Below are positions 16,451-27,272 of a stretch of 64,000 nt of DNA, piece by piece. The stretch comes from Zhihengliuella salsuginis (GTDB taxonomy: Bacteria; Actinomycetota; Actinomycetes; Actinomycetales; Micrococcaceae): assembly GCF_014651715.1 (NCBI RefSeq), contig NZ_BMXK01000013.1, positions 1 to 64,000 of the forward strand. The letters run 5' to 3'. Within the stretch, counting starts at the first letter, position 1, and each line of letters opens with the position of its first letter. Under the pieces are notes generated by a model. It was given only the letters and a program-made list of their open reading frames with translations, did not search any database and was not told where the DNA came from. The position numbers and the translations under genes were made by a program.

Positions 16451-16512
16451 TTGACAGGCCGGATGTGAGCGGCGTTACATTAGTGGCGGAAGAGAAGTTC
16501 CACCATACAGAA
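16451..16512 (+). promoter_or_regulatory. uraD promoter with CRP-like box and operator
   Basis: TTGACA (16451-16456) and TTACAT (16475-16480) give an 18-base spacer. TGTGA-GCGGCG-TTACA (16464-16479), a CRP/GlxR-like box, overlaps the spacer and -10. Just downstream TTCC-ACCATAC-AGAA (16498-16512) is a one-mismatch TTCC-N7-GGAA operator where a repressor would block initiation. The 110-base leader to uraD shows nothing else. Confidence 0.6.
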
Positions 16513-16626
16513 ACATCGAATCAAGTTGGTGCGGGTCCGCCCGCCGGGTCCCGGCCCCGCCAATGGTCAAGGGTGTTCAGCGCTGAGGTGGACGTTGTCT
16601 AGACGACGAAAGAAGCTGAACCCCCG

Positions 16627-17148
16627 ATGGATCTGAGCATCTTCAATTCGCTGCCGGCCGACGAGGCACGCACGGCATTGCGCCCGTGCCTCGACATCGA
16701 CCGCTGGATCGACGACCTGACGGCCGGCCGCCCCTACGCCGACCAGGCCGCGCTCACCGCCGCCGCCGAGGCGGCCGCAAACCCCTTCACGAACGCAGAG
16801 GTCACCGCCGCCCTGGCCCACCATCCGAGGATCGGCGAACGCGCCGAGGGGCCGGGAGCCGAAGCGGAACTCAGCCGCGGCGAGCAGGCCGGCCTCGACC
16901 CGGCCGCCGACACCGCCGCGCGGCTCGTCGACGCGAACCGGGCCTACGAGCAGCGCTTCGGGCGCGTCTTCCTGATCCGCGCCGCCGGGCGCAGCGCCGA
17001 GGAGATCCTGTCCGAGGCGACCCGCCGCCTGGAGAACACCGCGGCCCGGGAGGCAGACGAGACCGCCGGCCAGCTCCGGCAGATCGCCCTGCTGCGCCTG
17101 CGCGACGCCGTCGCCGCGCCCGCCGCGGCCCCCGCCAAGCACCCCTGA
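16627..17148 (+). CDS. uraD: OHCU decarboxylase
   Basis: 2-oxo-4-hydroxy-4-carboxy-5-ureidoimidazoline decarboxylase, third step of urate oxidation, giving (S)-allantoin. The family signature HHPRIGE (residues 65-71) contains the catalytic His66 and Glu71, and RAAGRSAEEIL and the C-terminal ETAGQLRQIALLRL are typical. Length 173 residues is normal. First gene of uraD-uraH-uricase-permease. A Ser/Ala/Pro-rich C-terminal tail is unconstrained. Confidence 0.95.
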   Translation: MDLSIFNSLPADEARTALRPCLDIDRWIDDLTAGRPYADQAALTAAAEAAANPFTNAEVTAALAHHPRIGERAEGPGAEAELSRGEQAGLDPAADTAARLVDANRAYEQRFGRVFLIRAAGRSAEEILSEATRRLENTAAREADETAGQLRQIALLRLRDAVAAPAAAPAKHP

Positions 17149-17252
17149 CGAACCGCAGGCCGCACCGGGTGCGGCGGCCGCCGTCGTCGTACCCGCACCA
17201 GAGCCCCCGCCCGAGTACGGGGTCCCCACCAGAAGCGCAGAGGAGACATTCG

Positions 17253-17606
17253 ATGAACGCCAGTGGACACACCAGCCACATCACCACCCACGTCCTCGAC
17301 ACCGCCGCCGGCCGGCCGGCCGCCGGGATCGCCGCGACACTCGAGGCGCACGCGCCCGACGGGTGGCGGCAGATCGGCACCGGCACCACCGACGACGACG
17401 GCCGGATCTCCGACCTGAGCCCGCCCGCCGTGGAGCCCGGGACCTACCGCATCACCTTCACCACCGGCGACTACTTCGCCGCGCAGGGGAGCGACTCCTT
17501 CTTCCCGGAGGTCGTCATCGCCTTCCGCGTCTCGGACCCCGGATCCCACTACCACGTCCCCCTTCTCATCAGCCCATTCGCCTATTCAACCTACCGAGGG
17601 AGCTAG
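17253..17606 (+). CDS. uraH: 5-hydroxyisourate hydrolase (transthyretin-like)
   Basis: HIU hydrolase, 117 residues, second step of urate breakdown. Transthyretin-fold signatures are present: His9 within HITTHVLDTAAGRPA, the Arg-containing segment LEAHAPDGWRQIG, HYHVPLLISPFAYSTYR, and the diagnostic C-terminus YRGS. The ATG at 17253 follows AGAGGAGA. The uricase start is two bases after the stop. Confidence 0.96.
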   Translation: MNASGHTSHITTHVLDTAAGRPAAGIAATLEAHAPDGWRQIGTGTTDDDGRISDLSPPAVEPGTYRITFTTGDYFAAQGSDSFFPEVVIAFRVSDPGSHYHVPLLISPFAYSTYRGS

Positions 17607-17608
17607 AC

Positions 17609-18535
17609 ATGACCCTGACAGCACCGGAGACCGCCAAGGCCACGAAGATCGTGCTGGGCCGCAACCAGTACGGCAAGGCCGAGGTCCGCCTCGTCAAGAT
17701 CACCCGCGACACCGCGCGCCACCAGATCGAGGACCTGAGCATCACCTCGCAGCTGCACGGCGACTTCACCGCCGCGCACACCGACGGCGACAACGCCGCC
17801 GTCGTCGCCACGGACACCCAGAAGAACACCGTGTACTCGTTCGCCCGCGACGGCGTCGGCACCCTGGAGGGCTTCCTCGCCCGGCTCGGAGACCACTTCA
17901 CCTCCGACTTCGACTGGGTCACGGGCGGCCGCTGGGCCGGCCAGCAGTACTTCTGGGACCGGATCGAGGACCACGACCACGCGTTCTCGGCCAACAAGTC
18001 CGAGATCCGCACGGCCATCCTGGAGATCGCCGACGGGAAGAAGAGCATCGTCGCCGGCATCGAGGGCCTCACCGTCCTCAAATCCACGGGCAGCGAATTC
18101 CACGGCTTTCCGCGCGATCAGTACACCACCCTGCAGGAGACCACCGACCGGATCCTCGCCACCGACGTCACCGCCCGCTGGCGGTACAGCGCCGACGCGA
18201 TCGCCTCCGGGGGCATCGACTTCGACGCCGTCTACACCTCGGCGCGGCGGCTGCTGCTCGGCGCCTTCGCGACGACCCACTCGCTCGCGCTGCAGCAGTC
18301 GATGTTCCAGATGGGCCAGGCCGTGCTCGAGGCCCACCCGGAGATCGACGAGATCCGCATGAGCCTGCCGAACAACCACCACTTCCTCGTGGACCTCGCG
18401 CCGTTCGGGCAGGACAACCCCAACGAGGTCTTCTTCGCCGCCGACCGTCCCTACGGGCTGATCGAGGCCGCCATCAAGCGGGACGGTGTCCCGGACACGC
18501 ACCCGATCTGGGAGAACTCGTCCGGGTTCTGCTGA
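17609..18535 (+). CDS. pucL: uricase (urate oxidase)
   Basis: Cofactor-free urate oxidase, 308 residues, converting urate and O2 to 5-hydroxyisourate and H2O2. It contains the two tandem tunnelling-fold domains of the family. The active-site Thr is in VATDTQKNTVYSF (Thr68), and LPNNHHFLVDLAPFG carries Asn255/256 and His257/258. The Gln-bearing late motif region precedes the C-terminus. It is the single-function form, not the PucL fusion with UraD. Confidence 0.97.
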   Translation: MTLTAPETAKATKIVLGRNQYGKAEVRLVKITRDTARHQIEDLSITSQLHGDFTAAHTDGDNAAVVATDTQKNTVYSFARDGVGTLEGFLARLGDHFTSDFDWVTGGRWAGQQYFWDRIEDHDHAFSANKSEIRTAILEIADGKKSIVAGIEGLTVLKSTGSEFHGFPRDQYTTLQETTDRILATDVTARWRYSADAIASGGIDFDAVYTSARRLLLGAFATTHSLALQQSMFQMGQAVLEAHPEIDEIRMSLPNNHHFLVDLAPFGQDNPNEVFFAADRPYGLIEAAIKRDGVPDTHPIWENSSGFC

Positions 18536-18573
18536 GCATGCGCCCCGGAAAAAGTCTGACAAGGAGGTCAGCT

Positions 18574-20175
18574 GTGGCAGGTCCACGCACCACGAAAACA
18601 CTGCGGCCGGAGGACGAGCGCCTCCCGATCGGGCGGACGTTCGCCTACGGGCTGCAGCACGTCCTCACCATGTACGGCGGCATCATCGCGCCGCCGCTGA
18701 TCATCGGTGCGGCCGCCGGGCTGGGCGTCGCCGAGCAGGCGGTCCTGGTCTCCTGCTGCCTGTTCGTCGGCGGTCTGGCCACGATCCTGCAGACAGTCGG
18801 CGTCCCGTTCTTCGGGGCCCAGCTGCCGCTCGTGCAGGGAACGTCCTTCGCGTCCGTCGCCACGCTCGTGGCCATTTCCCAGGACGGCGGGGGCATCCAG
18901 GCGGTGTTCGGCGCGGTCCTGGTGGCGGCCGTCATCGGCTTCCTGATCGCCCCGTTCTTCGCCCGCGTCATCCGGTTCTTCCCGCCCGTCGTGACGGGCG
19001 TGGTGATCACGATGATCGGCCTGTCGCTGACGCCCGTGGCGGCGGACTGGTCCATGGGCGGCGACGAGTCGGCCGCGGACTACGCGAGCCTGGAGAACAT
19101 CGGGCTCGCCGCCATGACGCTCGTGATCGTGCTCGCGCTGAGCAAGGTCGGCAACGCGGCGATCTCGCGCCTGTCGATCCTGCTTGCGATCGTCATCGGG
19201 ACGCTGGTCGCGTGGGCGCTCGGCATCGCGGACTTCTCCCAGGTGGGCGACGGGGCGATCTTCGCCCTGCCGCAGCCGTTCGCGTTCGGGGCGCCGACCT
19301 TCCAGGCCGGCGCGATCATCTCGATGGTCATCGTCGTGCTGGTCATCCTGACGGAGACGACGGCGGACATCCTGGCCGTCGGCGAGATCGCCAAGACCCG
19401 CGTCGACTCCAAGCGCATCGCCAACGGCCTGCGCGCGGACATGATCTCCTCGATCGCGGCGCCCGTCTTCAACACGTTCACCCAGAGCGCGTTCGCGCAG
19501 AACGTGGGTCTCGTGGCCATCACGGGCGTGAAGAGCCGGTTCGTGGTCACGGCCGGCGGCGGCATCCTGCTGGTCCTCGGCCTGCTGCCGATCCTGGGCC
19601 GCGTCGTCGCGGCCATCCCGCTGCCCGTCCTGGGCGGTGCCGGTATCGTGCTCTTCGGCACGGTGGCCGCCTCCGGGATCCGGACGCTCTCCAAGGTCCA
19701 GTACAGCGGGCAGAACCTGATCATCGTCGCGGCGTCCATCGCCTTCGGCATGATCCCCGTGGTGGCGGAGGGCTTCTACGAGAACTTCCCCGCGTGGATC
19801 GGGACGATCTTCCACTCGGGCATCAGTTCGGCGGCCGTCATGGCCGTGGCCCTGAACATCGTCTTCAACGAGATCAAGGCCGGCAACTCCAAGGGCGGAT
19901 CGGTTTTCCACGCGGCACCGCCGCGCATGGTCAAGACCGAGGAGGTGCGCAGCCTGCGCGAGGGCGACCACTACGAGGCCGGCAAGCTGATCGACGCCAA
20001 GGGCGACGAGGTGCCGGTGGTAACCGCCGAGCAGTTCACGGTGGCGCTGGCCGAGCACCTCAAGGCCTGCGACAAGGCGGGGGTCGAGCCGGAGCTGCCC
20101 GAGGGCGTCGACCGCCGCGAGGTCCTCGAGGCAGTCGACGACCACGCCGGACCGGCCCCCGGCCGGCGGGCGTGA
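18574..20175 (+). CDS. NCS2 purine permease, probable urate/xanthine transporter
   Basis: Nucleobase:cation symporter-2 protein of 533 residues with about 14 membrane segments. Family signatures are YGLQHVLTMYGGIIAPPLII near the N-terminus and FAQNVGLVAITGVKSR. The GTG start at 18574 follows AAGGAGGT (18561-18568) by five bases; an ATG at 18538 has no such site. Following uricase directly, it most likely imports urate or xanthine. It is a close paralogue of the permease at 42730-44205 and has a longer charged C-terminal tail. Confidence 0.93.
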   Translation: MAGPRTTKTLRPEDERLPIGRTFAYGLQHVLTMYGGIIAPPLIIGAAAGLGVAEQAVLVSCCLFVGGLATILQTVGVPFFGAQLPLVQGTSFASVATLVAISQDGGGIQAVFGAVLVAAVIGFLIAPFFARVIRFFPPVVTGVVITMIGLSLTPVAADWSMGGDESAADYASLENIGLAAMTLVIVLALSKVGNAAISRLSILLAIVIGTLVAWALGIADFSQVGDGAIFALPQPFAFGAPTFQAGAIISMVIVVLVILTETTADILAVGEIAKTRVDSKRIANGLRADMISSIAAPVFNTFTQSAFAQNVGLVAITGVKSRFVVTAGGGILLVLGLLPILGRVVAAIPLPVLGGAGIVLFGTVAASGIRTLSKVQYSGQNLIIVAASIAFGMIPVVAEGFYENFPAWIGTIFHSGISSAAVMAVALNIVFNEIKAGNSKGGSVFHAAPPRMVKTEEVRSLREGDHYEAGKLIDAKGDEVPVVTAEQFTVALAEHLKACDKAGVEPELPEGVDRREVLEAVDDHAGPAPGRRA

Positions 20176-20208
20176 CCGGCTGAGACGGTGACCGTGCCGT
20201 TGGTGGAC

Positions 20209-20238
20209 GGCCCGGCCCTCCACGTGGAGGGCCGGGCC
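20209..20238. terminator. bidirectional hairpin between convergent genes
   Basis: A perfect 30-bp palindrome (15-bp arms, no spacer) lies between the permease and IclR stops. No T-run is present on either side. It probably terminates both convergent transcripts. Confidence 0.65.
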
Positions 20239-20301
20239 ATCCGTGCGTCAGCCGGGCTGGTGCCGGTCCGCTGCGGGCCGGGCGGCGCGCAGCCGGACGC
20301 G

Positions 20302-21063
20302 TCAGGCGGTAGTGCCCGTCAGGGCCTCGGAGATCGTCCCCGTGGCGCGCTTGAGCGCGGCGACGGCCTGGACGGCGAAGTCCTCGCCGACGCGGGAGAC
20401 CGGACCGGAGATGGAGAGGGCCATGGGCGTCGGGGCGCCGGGCACCGACATCGCGAAGCAGCGGACGCCGATCTCCTGCTCCTCCTCGTCCACGGCGTAG
20501 CCCTGCTCGCGGATGCGCTCCACCTCCGCCATCAGGTCGGGCAGCGTGGCGATCGAGTGCTCCGTGGCGGCCGGCATCCCGGCCTGCAGGACCAGGCGGG
20601 TGATCCGCTCGTCGTCGAGGACGGCGAGGATGGCCTTTCCGACGCCGGAGTCGTGCAGGTTGGCGCGGCGGCCGACCTCCGTGTTCATGCGCATGCTGTG
20701 CGGCGAGGGGACCTGGCCCGTGTAGGTGACCATGTCGCCGTCGAGCACCGCGAGGTTCGCGGATTCCCCGAGCTCCTCGACGAGCGAGCGCAGCACGGGG
20801 CCCGCGAGGGCGCCGAGCTGGCGGTTTGCGACCTCGCCGAGGCGGATGAGCCGCGGGCCCAGCGCGTAGCGGCGGTTGGGCAGCTGGCGCACGTGGCCGA
20901 TGCCGACGAGCGTGCGCAGCAGGCGGTGGATCGTCGGAAGCGGCAGCGGGGTCTGCTCCGCCAGCTCGCTCAGCGTGCACTCGCCGCCGGCGCGCGCGAT
21001 GAGCTCGAGCAGGTCGAAGGCGCGCTCGACGGACTGGACGCCGGAACTGGTCTTGGCGGTCAT
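20302..21063 (-). CDS. IclR-family regulator of the purine locus
   Basis: Homodimeric IclR-type regulator, 253 residues. The N-terminal winged HTH shows SVERAFDLLELIARAGGE then LSELAEQTPLPLPTIHRLL. The C-terminal effector domain has the typical AILAVLDDE, GYAVDEEEQEIGVRCFA and SISGPVSR. GAGGAG precedes ATG 21063. It sits between the urate operon and the divergent malic enzyme operon, as AllR-type IclR repressors do in E. coli and Streptomyces. The likely ligand is allantoin or glyoxylate; that is inference. Its probable operator is TTCC-N7-GGAA. Confidence 0.9.
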   Translation of the reverse strand: MTAKTSSGVQSVERAFDLLELIARAGGECTLSELAEQTPLPLPTIHRLLRTLVGIGHVRQLPNRRYALGPRLIRLGEVANRQLGALAGPVLRSLVEELGESANLAVLDGDMVTYTGQVPSPHSMRMNTEVGRRANLHDSGVGKAILAVLDDERITRLVLQAGMPAATEHSIATLPDLMAEVERIREQGYAVDEEEQEIGVRCFAMSVPGAPTPMALSISGPVSRVGEDFAVQAVAALKRATGTISEALTGTTA

Positions 21064-21147
21064 GTGCACTCCTCGCGCGGTGGTGGCGTTCTCGATCTCG
21101 CGGGGCCGGTGGGCCCATCGTCAGGCTATCGCATCGCCGAACGGTTT

Positions 21148-21233
21148 TTCCGCCCAACGAAATTTAATCGCAGGAAATTGAGGGCAGGCCCTTGAACTTC
21201 CATGATGTAAATCATAGTATCCACTATACGGAA
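21148..21233. promoter_or_regulatory. two operator-like sites in the IclR/malic enzyme divergent region
   Basis: TTCC-GCCCAAC-GAAA (21148-21162) and ATCC-ACTATAC-GGAA (21219-21233) each differ by one base from TTCC-N7-GGAA. A half site TTCCATGATGT begins at 21198. The pair suggests autoregulation plus control of the rightward operon. Confidence 0.5.
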
Positions 21234-21304
21234 AGAATTTCTCGGCAATCGAAGCATTGCCACCCGTCGCCTTGCACGACGAGGCCTACAAGGAGGTACG
21301 GAAC

Positions 21305-22708
21305 ATGGGAGCACCCAGCCCCGGCTACTCGCTGACGATCCGCGTCGAAGCCCCAGCCACCATCACCGCCACGAGCGAGCTCGCGGCCGCAGTCGGCGCC
21401 GCCGGCGGCTCGGTCACGGCCCTCGACGTCGTCGAGTCCGGCCACGAGAACGTCGTCGTGGACGTCAGCTGCAACACCACGGACACCTCCCATGCCGAGC
21501 AGATCCACGGAGCCCTCGACGACCTCGAAGGCGTCACCGTCCGCAAGGTCTCCGACCGCACCTTCCTGATGCACCTCGGCGGCAAGCTCGAGATCAACCC
21601 CAAGGTGGCGCTGCGCAACCGCGACGACCTCTCCCGCGCCTACACGCCGGGCGTCGCCCGCGTCTGCCAGGCCATCGCCGCGAACAAGGACGACGCGCGC
21701 CGCCTGACCGTCAAGCGCAACACCATCGCCGTCGTCTCCGACGGCTCGGCCGTGCTCGGGCTCGGCAACATCGGCCCCGAGGCCTCGCTGCCGGTCATGG
21801 AGGGCAAGGCCGCCCTCTTCAAGCAGTTCGCCGACGTCGACGCGTGGCCCGTCTGCCTCGACACCCAGGACACCGAGGAGATCATCGCCGTCGTCAAGGC
21901 GATCGCGCCCGTCTACGGGGGAGTGAACCTCGAGGACATCGCCGCGCCGCGCTGCTTCGAGATCGAGCGCCGCCTCCGCGACGAGCTCGACATCCCCGTA
22001 TTCCACGACGACCAGCACGGCACGGCGATCGTCACGCTCGCCGCCCTCGTCAACGCGCTCAAGGTCGTCGAGAAGAAGATCGAGGACGTGAAGATCGTCG
22101 TCTCCGGCGTCGGTGCAGCCGGCCACGCCATCATCGGCCTGCTGCAGGCCAGCGGCGCAACCAACATCGTCGCGTGCGGCCGCAACGGCGCGATCGCCCG
22201 CGGGACGGAGTACACCGACGCGCACCGCGTCTGGATCGCCGAGAACACCAACCCGGACGGCTTCACCGGCAGCCTGCACGAGGCCCTGGTCGGAGCGGAC
22301 GTCTTCATCGGCGTCTCCGGCCCTGACATCCTGGGCGAGGAGCACGTGGCCTCCATGGCGGAGAAGTCGATCGTCTTCGCGATGGCGAACCCGGACCCGG
22401 AGGTCGACCCCGTCGCCGCGGGCCGGCACGCCGCGGTCGTCGCCACGGGCCGCTCCGACTTCCCGAACCAGATCAACAACGTCCTGGCGTTCCCCGGCGT
22501 CTTCCGCGGCCTGCTGGACGCCCAGACGTCCGACATCACCGACGAGATGCTGGTCGCCGCCGCCGAGGCCATCGCCTCCCGCGTCAGCGACGCCGAACTG
22601 AACCCCGGCTTCATCATTCCGAGCGTGTTCGACCCGAAGGTCGCCGCCGACGTGGCCGCCGCGATCGTCGCCGTCGCTCCGGCCGCCGTCACCGCGCCAG
22701 CCAACTAA
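21305..22708 (+). CDS. NAD(P)-dependent malic enzyme with N-terminal ACT domain
   Basis: Oxidative decarboxylation of malate to pyruvate and CO2, 467 residues. An ACT-like regulatory domain covers about residues 1-85. The malic domain shows RAYTPGVARVCQAIA, KRNTIAVVSDGSAVLGLGNI (core), the metal and acid residues in NLEDIAAPRCFEIE, and PVFHDDQHGTAIV. The Rossmann motif is VVSGVGAAGHAIIG. AAGGAGGT lies before ATG 21305. With malate synthase next, it takes glyoxylate-derived malate to pyruvate. Confidence 0.95.
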   Translation: MGAPSPGYSLTIRVEAPATITATSELAAAVGAAGGSVTALDVVESGHENVVVDVSCNTTDTSHAEQIHGALDDLEGVTVRKVSDRTFLMHLGGKLEINPKVALRNRDDLSRAYTPGVARVCQAIAANKDDARRLTVKRNTIAVVSDGSAVLGLGNIGPEASLPVMEGKAALFKQFADVDAWPVCLDTQDTEEIIAVVKAIAPVYGGVNLEDIAAPRCFEIERRLRDELDIPVFHDDQHGTAIVTLAALVNALKVVEKKIEDVKIVVSGVGAAGHAIIGLLQASGATNIVACGRNGAIARGTEYTDAHRVWIAENTNPDGFTGSLHEALVGADVFIGVSGPDILGEEHVASMAEKSIVFAMANPDPEVDPVAAGRHAAVVATGRSDFPNQINNVLAFPGVFRGLLDAQTSDITDEMLVAAAEAIASRVSDAELNPGFIIPSVFDPKVAADVAAAIVAVAPAAVTAPAN

Positions 22709-22735
22709 CCCACCGTCGACGAAGGAGCACCCGTC

Positions 22736-24357
<1,622 letters not shown>

Positions 24358-24361
<4 letters not shown>

Positions 24362-25662
24362 CCGTCCAGCCGGCCCTCGACGCCGCCGCGCTCGCGGCCT
24401 GCGACCGCCGGCTCGCCGCCGCCGACGAGCTCCTGGCCGCCGGCTACCCGGGCGACGACGGCCGCCGCCAGCCGGTCCACACCGTCTACGTGCCGGCGGA
24501 CGCCTACCGCCCATCGCTCGCGGGCGAGTGGGGCCGCAGCGCGCTCGAGGCCGCTGACGCCGCGGGCGGGCTCGAGGCGCTGGCCCGCCGCATCGGCGTC
24601 GGGGACCAGCACGACGACGGCGGCTCCCGCACCGCGGTGCTCGCCGGCCTGGTCGAGGCGAAGCTGCGCGACGAGCCGATCGAGGATCTCCGGATCGATT
24701 TCGAGGACGGATTCGGGGACCGCGGGGACGAGGCCGAGGACGCGGCGGCCGTCGCCGCCGGGCAGGCCGTCTCGGCCGACGTCGCCGCCGGCACCGCGCC
24801 GCCCTTCATCGGGATCCGCTTCAAGTCGCTCGAGGCGCCGACCCGCCGCCGCGGGCTGCGCACCCTGGACCTGTTCCTGGCCGCGCTGCTCGAGTCCGGT
24901 CCGCTGCCGCAGCAGCTGGTGCTGACGCTGCCCAAGGTCACCTCGGTAGACCAGGTGGAGGCGATGGCCGACGTCGTCGAACGCCTCGAGACGGCGCACG
25001 CGCTGGCGCCGGGAACCCTCGGTTTCGAGGTGCAGATGGAGACCCCGCAGCTGATCCTGGCCGACGACGGCACGGTGCCGAGCGCCCGGCTGCTGCACGC
25101 CGGCCGCGGCCGCGTGACGAGCCTGCACTACGGCACGTACGACTACTCGGCCTCGCTCGGCATCGCCGCGGCGTACCAGTCCATGGAGCACCCGGCCGCC
25201 GACCACGCGAAGAACGTCCTGCAGGTGGCCGTGGCCGGCACCGGGGTGCACCTCTCCGACGGCTCGACCAACATCCTGCCCGTGGGCGACTCGGAGAACG
25301 CCGACGCGGCCTGGCGGCTGCACGCGCGGCTGGTCCGCCGGCACCTGGAGCGCGGCATCTACCAGGGGTGGGACCTGCACGCGGCGCAGCTGCCCACCCG
25401 CTTCCTCGCGACCTACGCGTTCTACCGGGACGGGTTCGCGGCCGCCGCGACCCGGCTGCGGAACTACGTGCACCGGATCGAGTCGTCCGTCATGGACGAG
25501 CCGGCCACGGCCCGCGCGCTGGCGGACTTCATCCGCCGCGGCCGCACGTGCGGCGCGCTGACGGCCGGCGAGATCGAGCAGGCCGCCGGCGTCGACGCGG
25601 CCACCCTCGACGCGCTCGCGCTCAACCGACCCATCAATGCAGAAGAAGGTACCCATGTCTGA
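24358..25662 (+). CDS. CitE/HpcH-HpaI aldolase superfamily protein, DUF6986-like
   Basis: Predicted 434-residue protein of the PEP-binding TIM-barrel group. Visible elements are LRIDFEDGFGDRGDEAE (an acidic metal-site loop), FIGIRFKSLE, LVLTLPKVTSVDQVEAM, LGFEVQMETPQLI (with the metal-binding Glu), and LHYGTYDYSASLGI. The last part WDLHAAQLPTRFLATY is CitE-like. ATGA overlap with malate synthase and an 8-base overlap with allE show co-translation. The substrate is unknown; position suggests handling a glyoxylate- or ureidoglycolate-derived acid. Confidence 0.8.
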
Positions 25663-26494
25663 GCTAGCCACCGCCCGCACGTCGGCGCCCGCCTACCAGG
25701 GCGCGATCGGCGGCCTGCCGCCGCAGTCGAACCTGCTGAGCGACCGCGCCGTCGTCACCGAGGCCTACACCGTCATCCCGCGCGGTGTGCTGCGGGACAT
25801 CGTCACCTCCGTCTTCCCGGAGTGGCAGGGCGCGCGCGCCTGGGTGCTGAACCGTCCGGTCTCCGGTGGTCCGACGACGTTCGCCCAGTCGATCGTCGAG
25901 GTCGCCCCGGGCGGAGGGGCCAAGCGTCCTGAGCCGCAGGCCGAGGTCGAGGGGTTCGTGTTCGTGCTCTCCGGCGCCCTCAGCGTCACGGTCGACGGCG
26001 CGGAGCACGTGCTCACCGAGGGCGGGTTCGCGTTCCTGCCGGCGGGCACCGACTGGAGCGCCGCGAACAACGGGGTCGAGCCGACCCAGTTCCAGTGGCT
26101 GCGCAAGCGCTACGCGCCGCTGGCCGGGCACGCGCCGCGCGTCGTGGTCGGCAACGAACGGGACATCGAGCCGACCCCGATGCCGGAGACCGACGGCGCC
26201 TGGCGCACGACGCGCATGCTGGACCCGGAGGACCTGGCGTTCGACATGCACGTGAACGTCGTGACCTTCGATCCCGGCGCGTCGATCCCGTTCGCCGAGA
26301 CGCACGTGATGGAGCACGGCCTGTACGTCCTCGAGGGCAAGGCGGTCTACCGCCTCAACGACGACTGGGTCGAGGTCGAGGCCGGCGACTACATGGCGCT
26401 GAGGGCGTTCTGCCCGCAGGCCTGCTACGCCGGCGGCCCGTCGCGCTTCCGCTACCTGCTGTACAAGGACGTGAACCGGCAGATCGCGCTGTAG
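25655..26494 (+). CDS. allE: (S)-ureidoglycine aminohydrolase
   Basis: Bicupin Mn-dependent enzyme, 279 residues, converting ureidoglycine to ureidoglycolate with release of ammonia. The N-terminal cupin includes EGFVFVLSGALSVTVDGAEH. The C-terminal cupin shows the metal ligands in VVTFDPGASIPFAETHVMEH and LYVLEGKAVYRLND, and ends FCPQACYAGGPSRFRYLLYK. ATG 25655 lies inside the end of the previous gene. The partner AllC is not in the window. Confidence 0.93.
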   Translation: MSELATARTSAPAYQGAIGGLPPQSNLLSDRAVVTEAYTVIPRGVLRDIVTSVFPEWQGARAWVLNRPVSGGPTTFAQSIVEVAPGGGAKRPEPQAEVEGFVFVLSGALSVTVDGAEHVLTEGGFAFLPAGTDWSAANNGVEPTQFQWLRKRYAPLAGHAPRVVVGNERDIEPTPMPETDGAWRTTRMLDPEDLAFDMHVNVVTFDPGASIPFAETHVMEHGLYVLEGKAVYRLNDDWVEVEAGDYMALRAFCPQACYAGGPSRFRYLLYKDVNRQIAL

Positions 26495-26512
26495 GTCCCC
26501 GCAGACCCGCAC

Positions 26513-26603
26513 AAACGAAGGCCCCCAGCCACTGGCTGGGGGCCTTCGCCTCATCACTCGCACCTTCAAGAGGTGACTACGACACTACAGACGAAGGCTG
26601 GGA
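26513..26603. repeat. structured repeat element, copy A
   Basis: First of three related 91-base elements. Hairpin 1 is a perfect 14-bp stem (26517-26530 with 26534-26547), followed by CGCCTCATCACTCG and hairpin 2 (CACCT 26561-26565 with AGGTG 26571-26575), then CTACGACACTAC and GGCTGGGA. Hairpin 1 probably terminates the allE operon. On the minus strand the same hairpin ends in a short T-rich tail. Confidence 0.85.
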
Positions 26604-26649
26604 CCACGGTGAACGTCACCTGCTGATTCCCTGTCGGCGTCCGCTGTCG

Positions 26650-27144
26650 CTAGTAGTCGATCCGCGTCTCCAGTTCGTTCCACGTGGTGAAGGGCTGGAG
26701 GATATCCGGAGAGCCCGCCGGCGGAAGCGCCAGCTTCCGCGCGGGCAGGACGCTGTTGCGGCCCGGGTTCTCGAAGTACTCGTAGAACGCGGCGTCGTCG
26801 AAGCCGACCGAGGCGGCGTCGTGGCGGTCCGCGGCGTAGAAGACCTGGTCGACGCGCGCCCACAGGGCGGCGCCGAGGCACATCGGACACGGCTCGCAAC
26901 TGGTGTACAACGTGGCGCCGGTGAGGTGGAACGTCTCCCGTGCCGCGCAGGCGGCCCGAATCGCGGTGATTTCCGCATGGGCGGTGGGGTCGTTGGTGGC
27001 GGTCACCCGGTTGACGCCCTCGAAGACCCGGCCGTCCGCGGTGACGACGACGGCGCCGAAGGGGCCGCCGTGATTCAAGACGTTGGACGTTGCCAGTTCG
27101 AGGGCAGTCCTGAGAAACGAAGCGGCTGCGGTGGCGCTATTCAT
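26650..27144 (-). CDS. guanine deaminase-like nucleobase deaminase, paralogue 1
   Basis: Cytidine-deaminase fold enzyme, 164 residues, expected to deaminate guanine to xanthine (GuaD type). The zinc site is His56-Ala-Glu58 in PTAHAEITAIR and Cys86/Cys89 in CEPCPMC. It is clearly a paralogue of 40262-40756, with the same C-terminus LETRIDY and a similar leader before the ATG. An upstream extension to 27213 lacks a ribosome site. It lies between direct repeats A and B. Confidence 0.88.
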   Translation of the reverse strand: MNSATAAASFLRTALELATSNVLNHGGPFGAVVVTADGRVFEGVNRVTATNDPTAHAEITAIRAACAARETFHLTGATLYTSCEPCPMCLGAALWARVDQVFYAADRHDAASVGFDDAAFYEYFENPGRNSVLPARKLALPPAGSPDILQPFTTWNELETRIDY

Positions 27145-27272
27145 GATGCGACGTCCTTGCTGCTGAGGAAGCCCAGTAGACCGGGCCTCGGCTGAACGGA
27201 GGCTGATGCCCATGATAGGCGGTGCCCGGCACTTGCTAGCGTGATGGAGAGGATCGCAGCGGGAGGCTGATC

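Noticed and set aside
26510-26650. Short coding frames across repeat copies A, B and C (starting MRRRPP on the minus strand)
   Set aside because: The frame translates a terminator hairpin, copy B lacks the ATG, and the frames diverge after the hairpin; an RNA or DNA element explains the conservation better.
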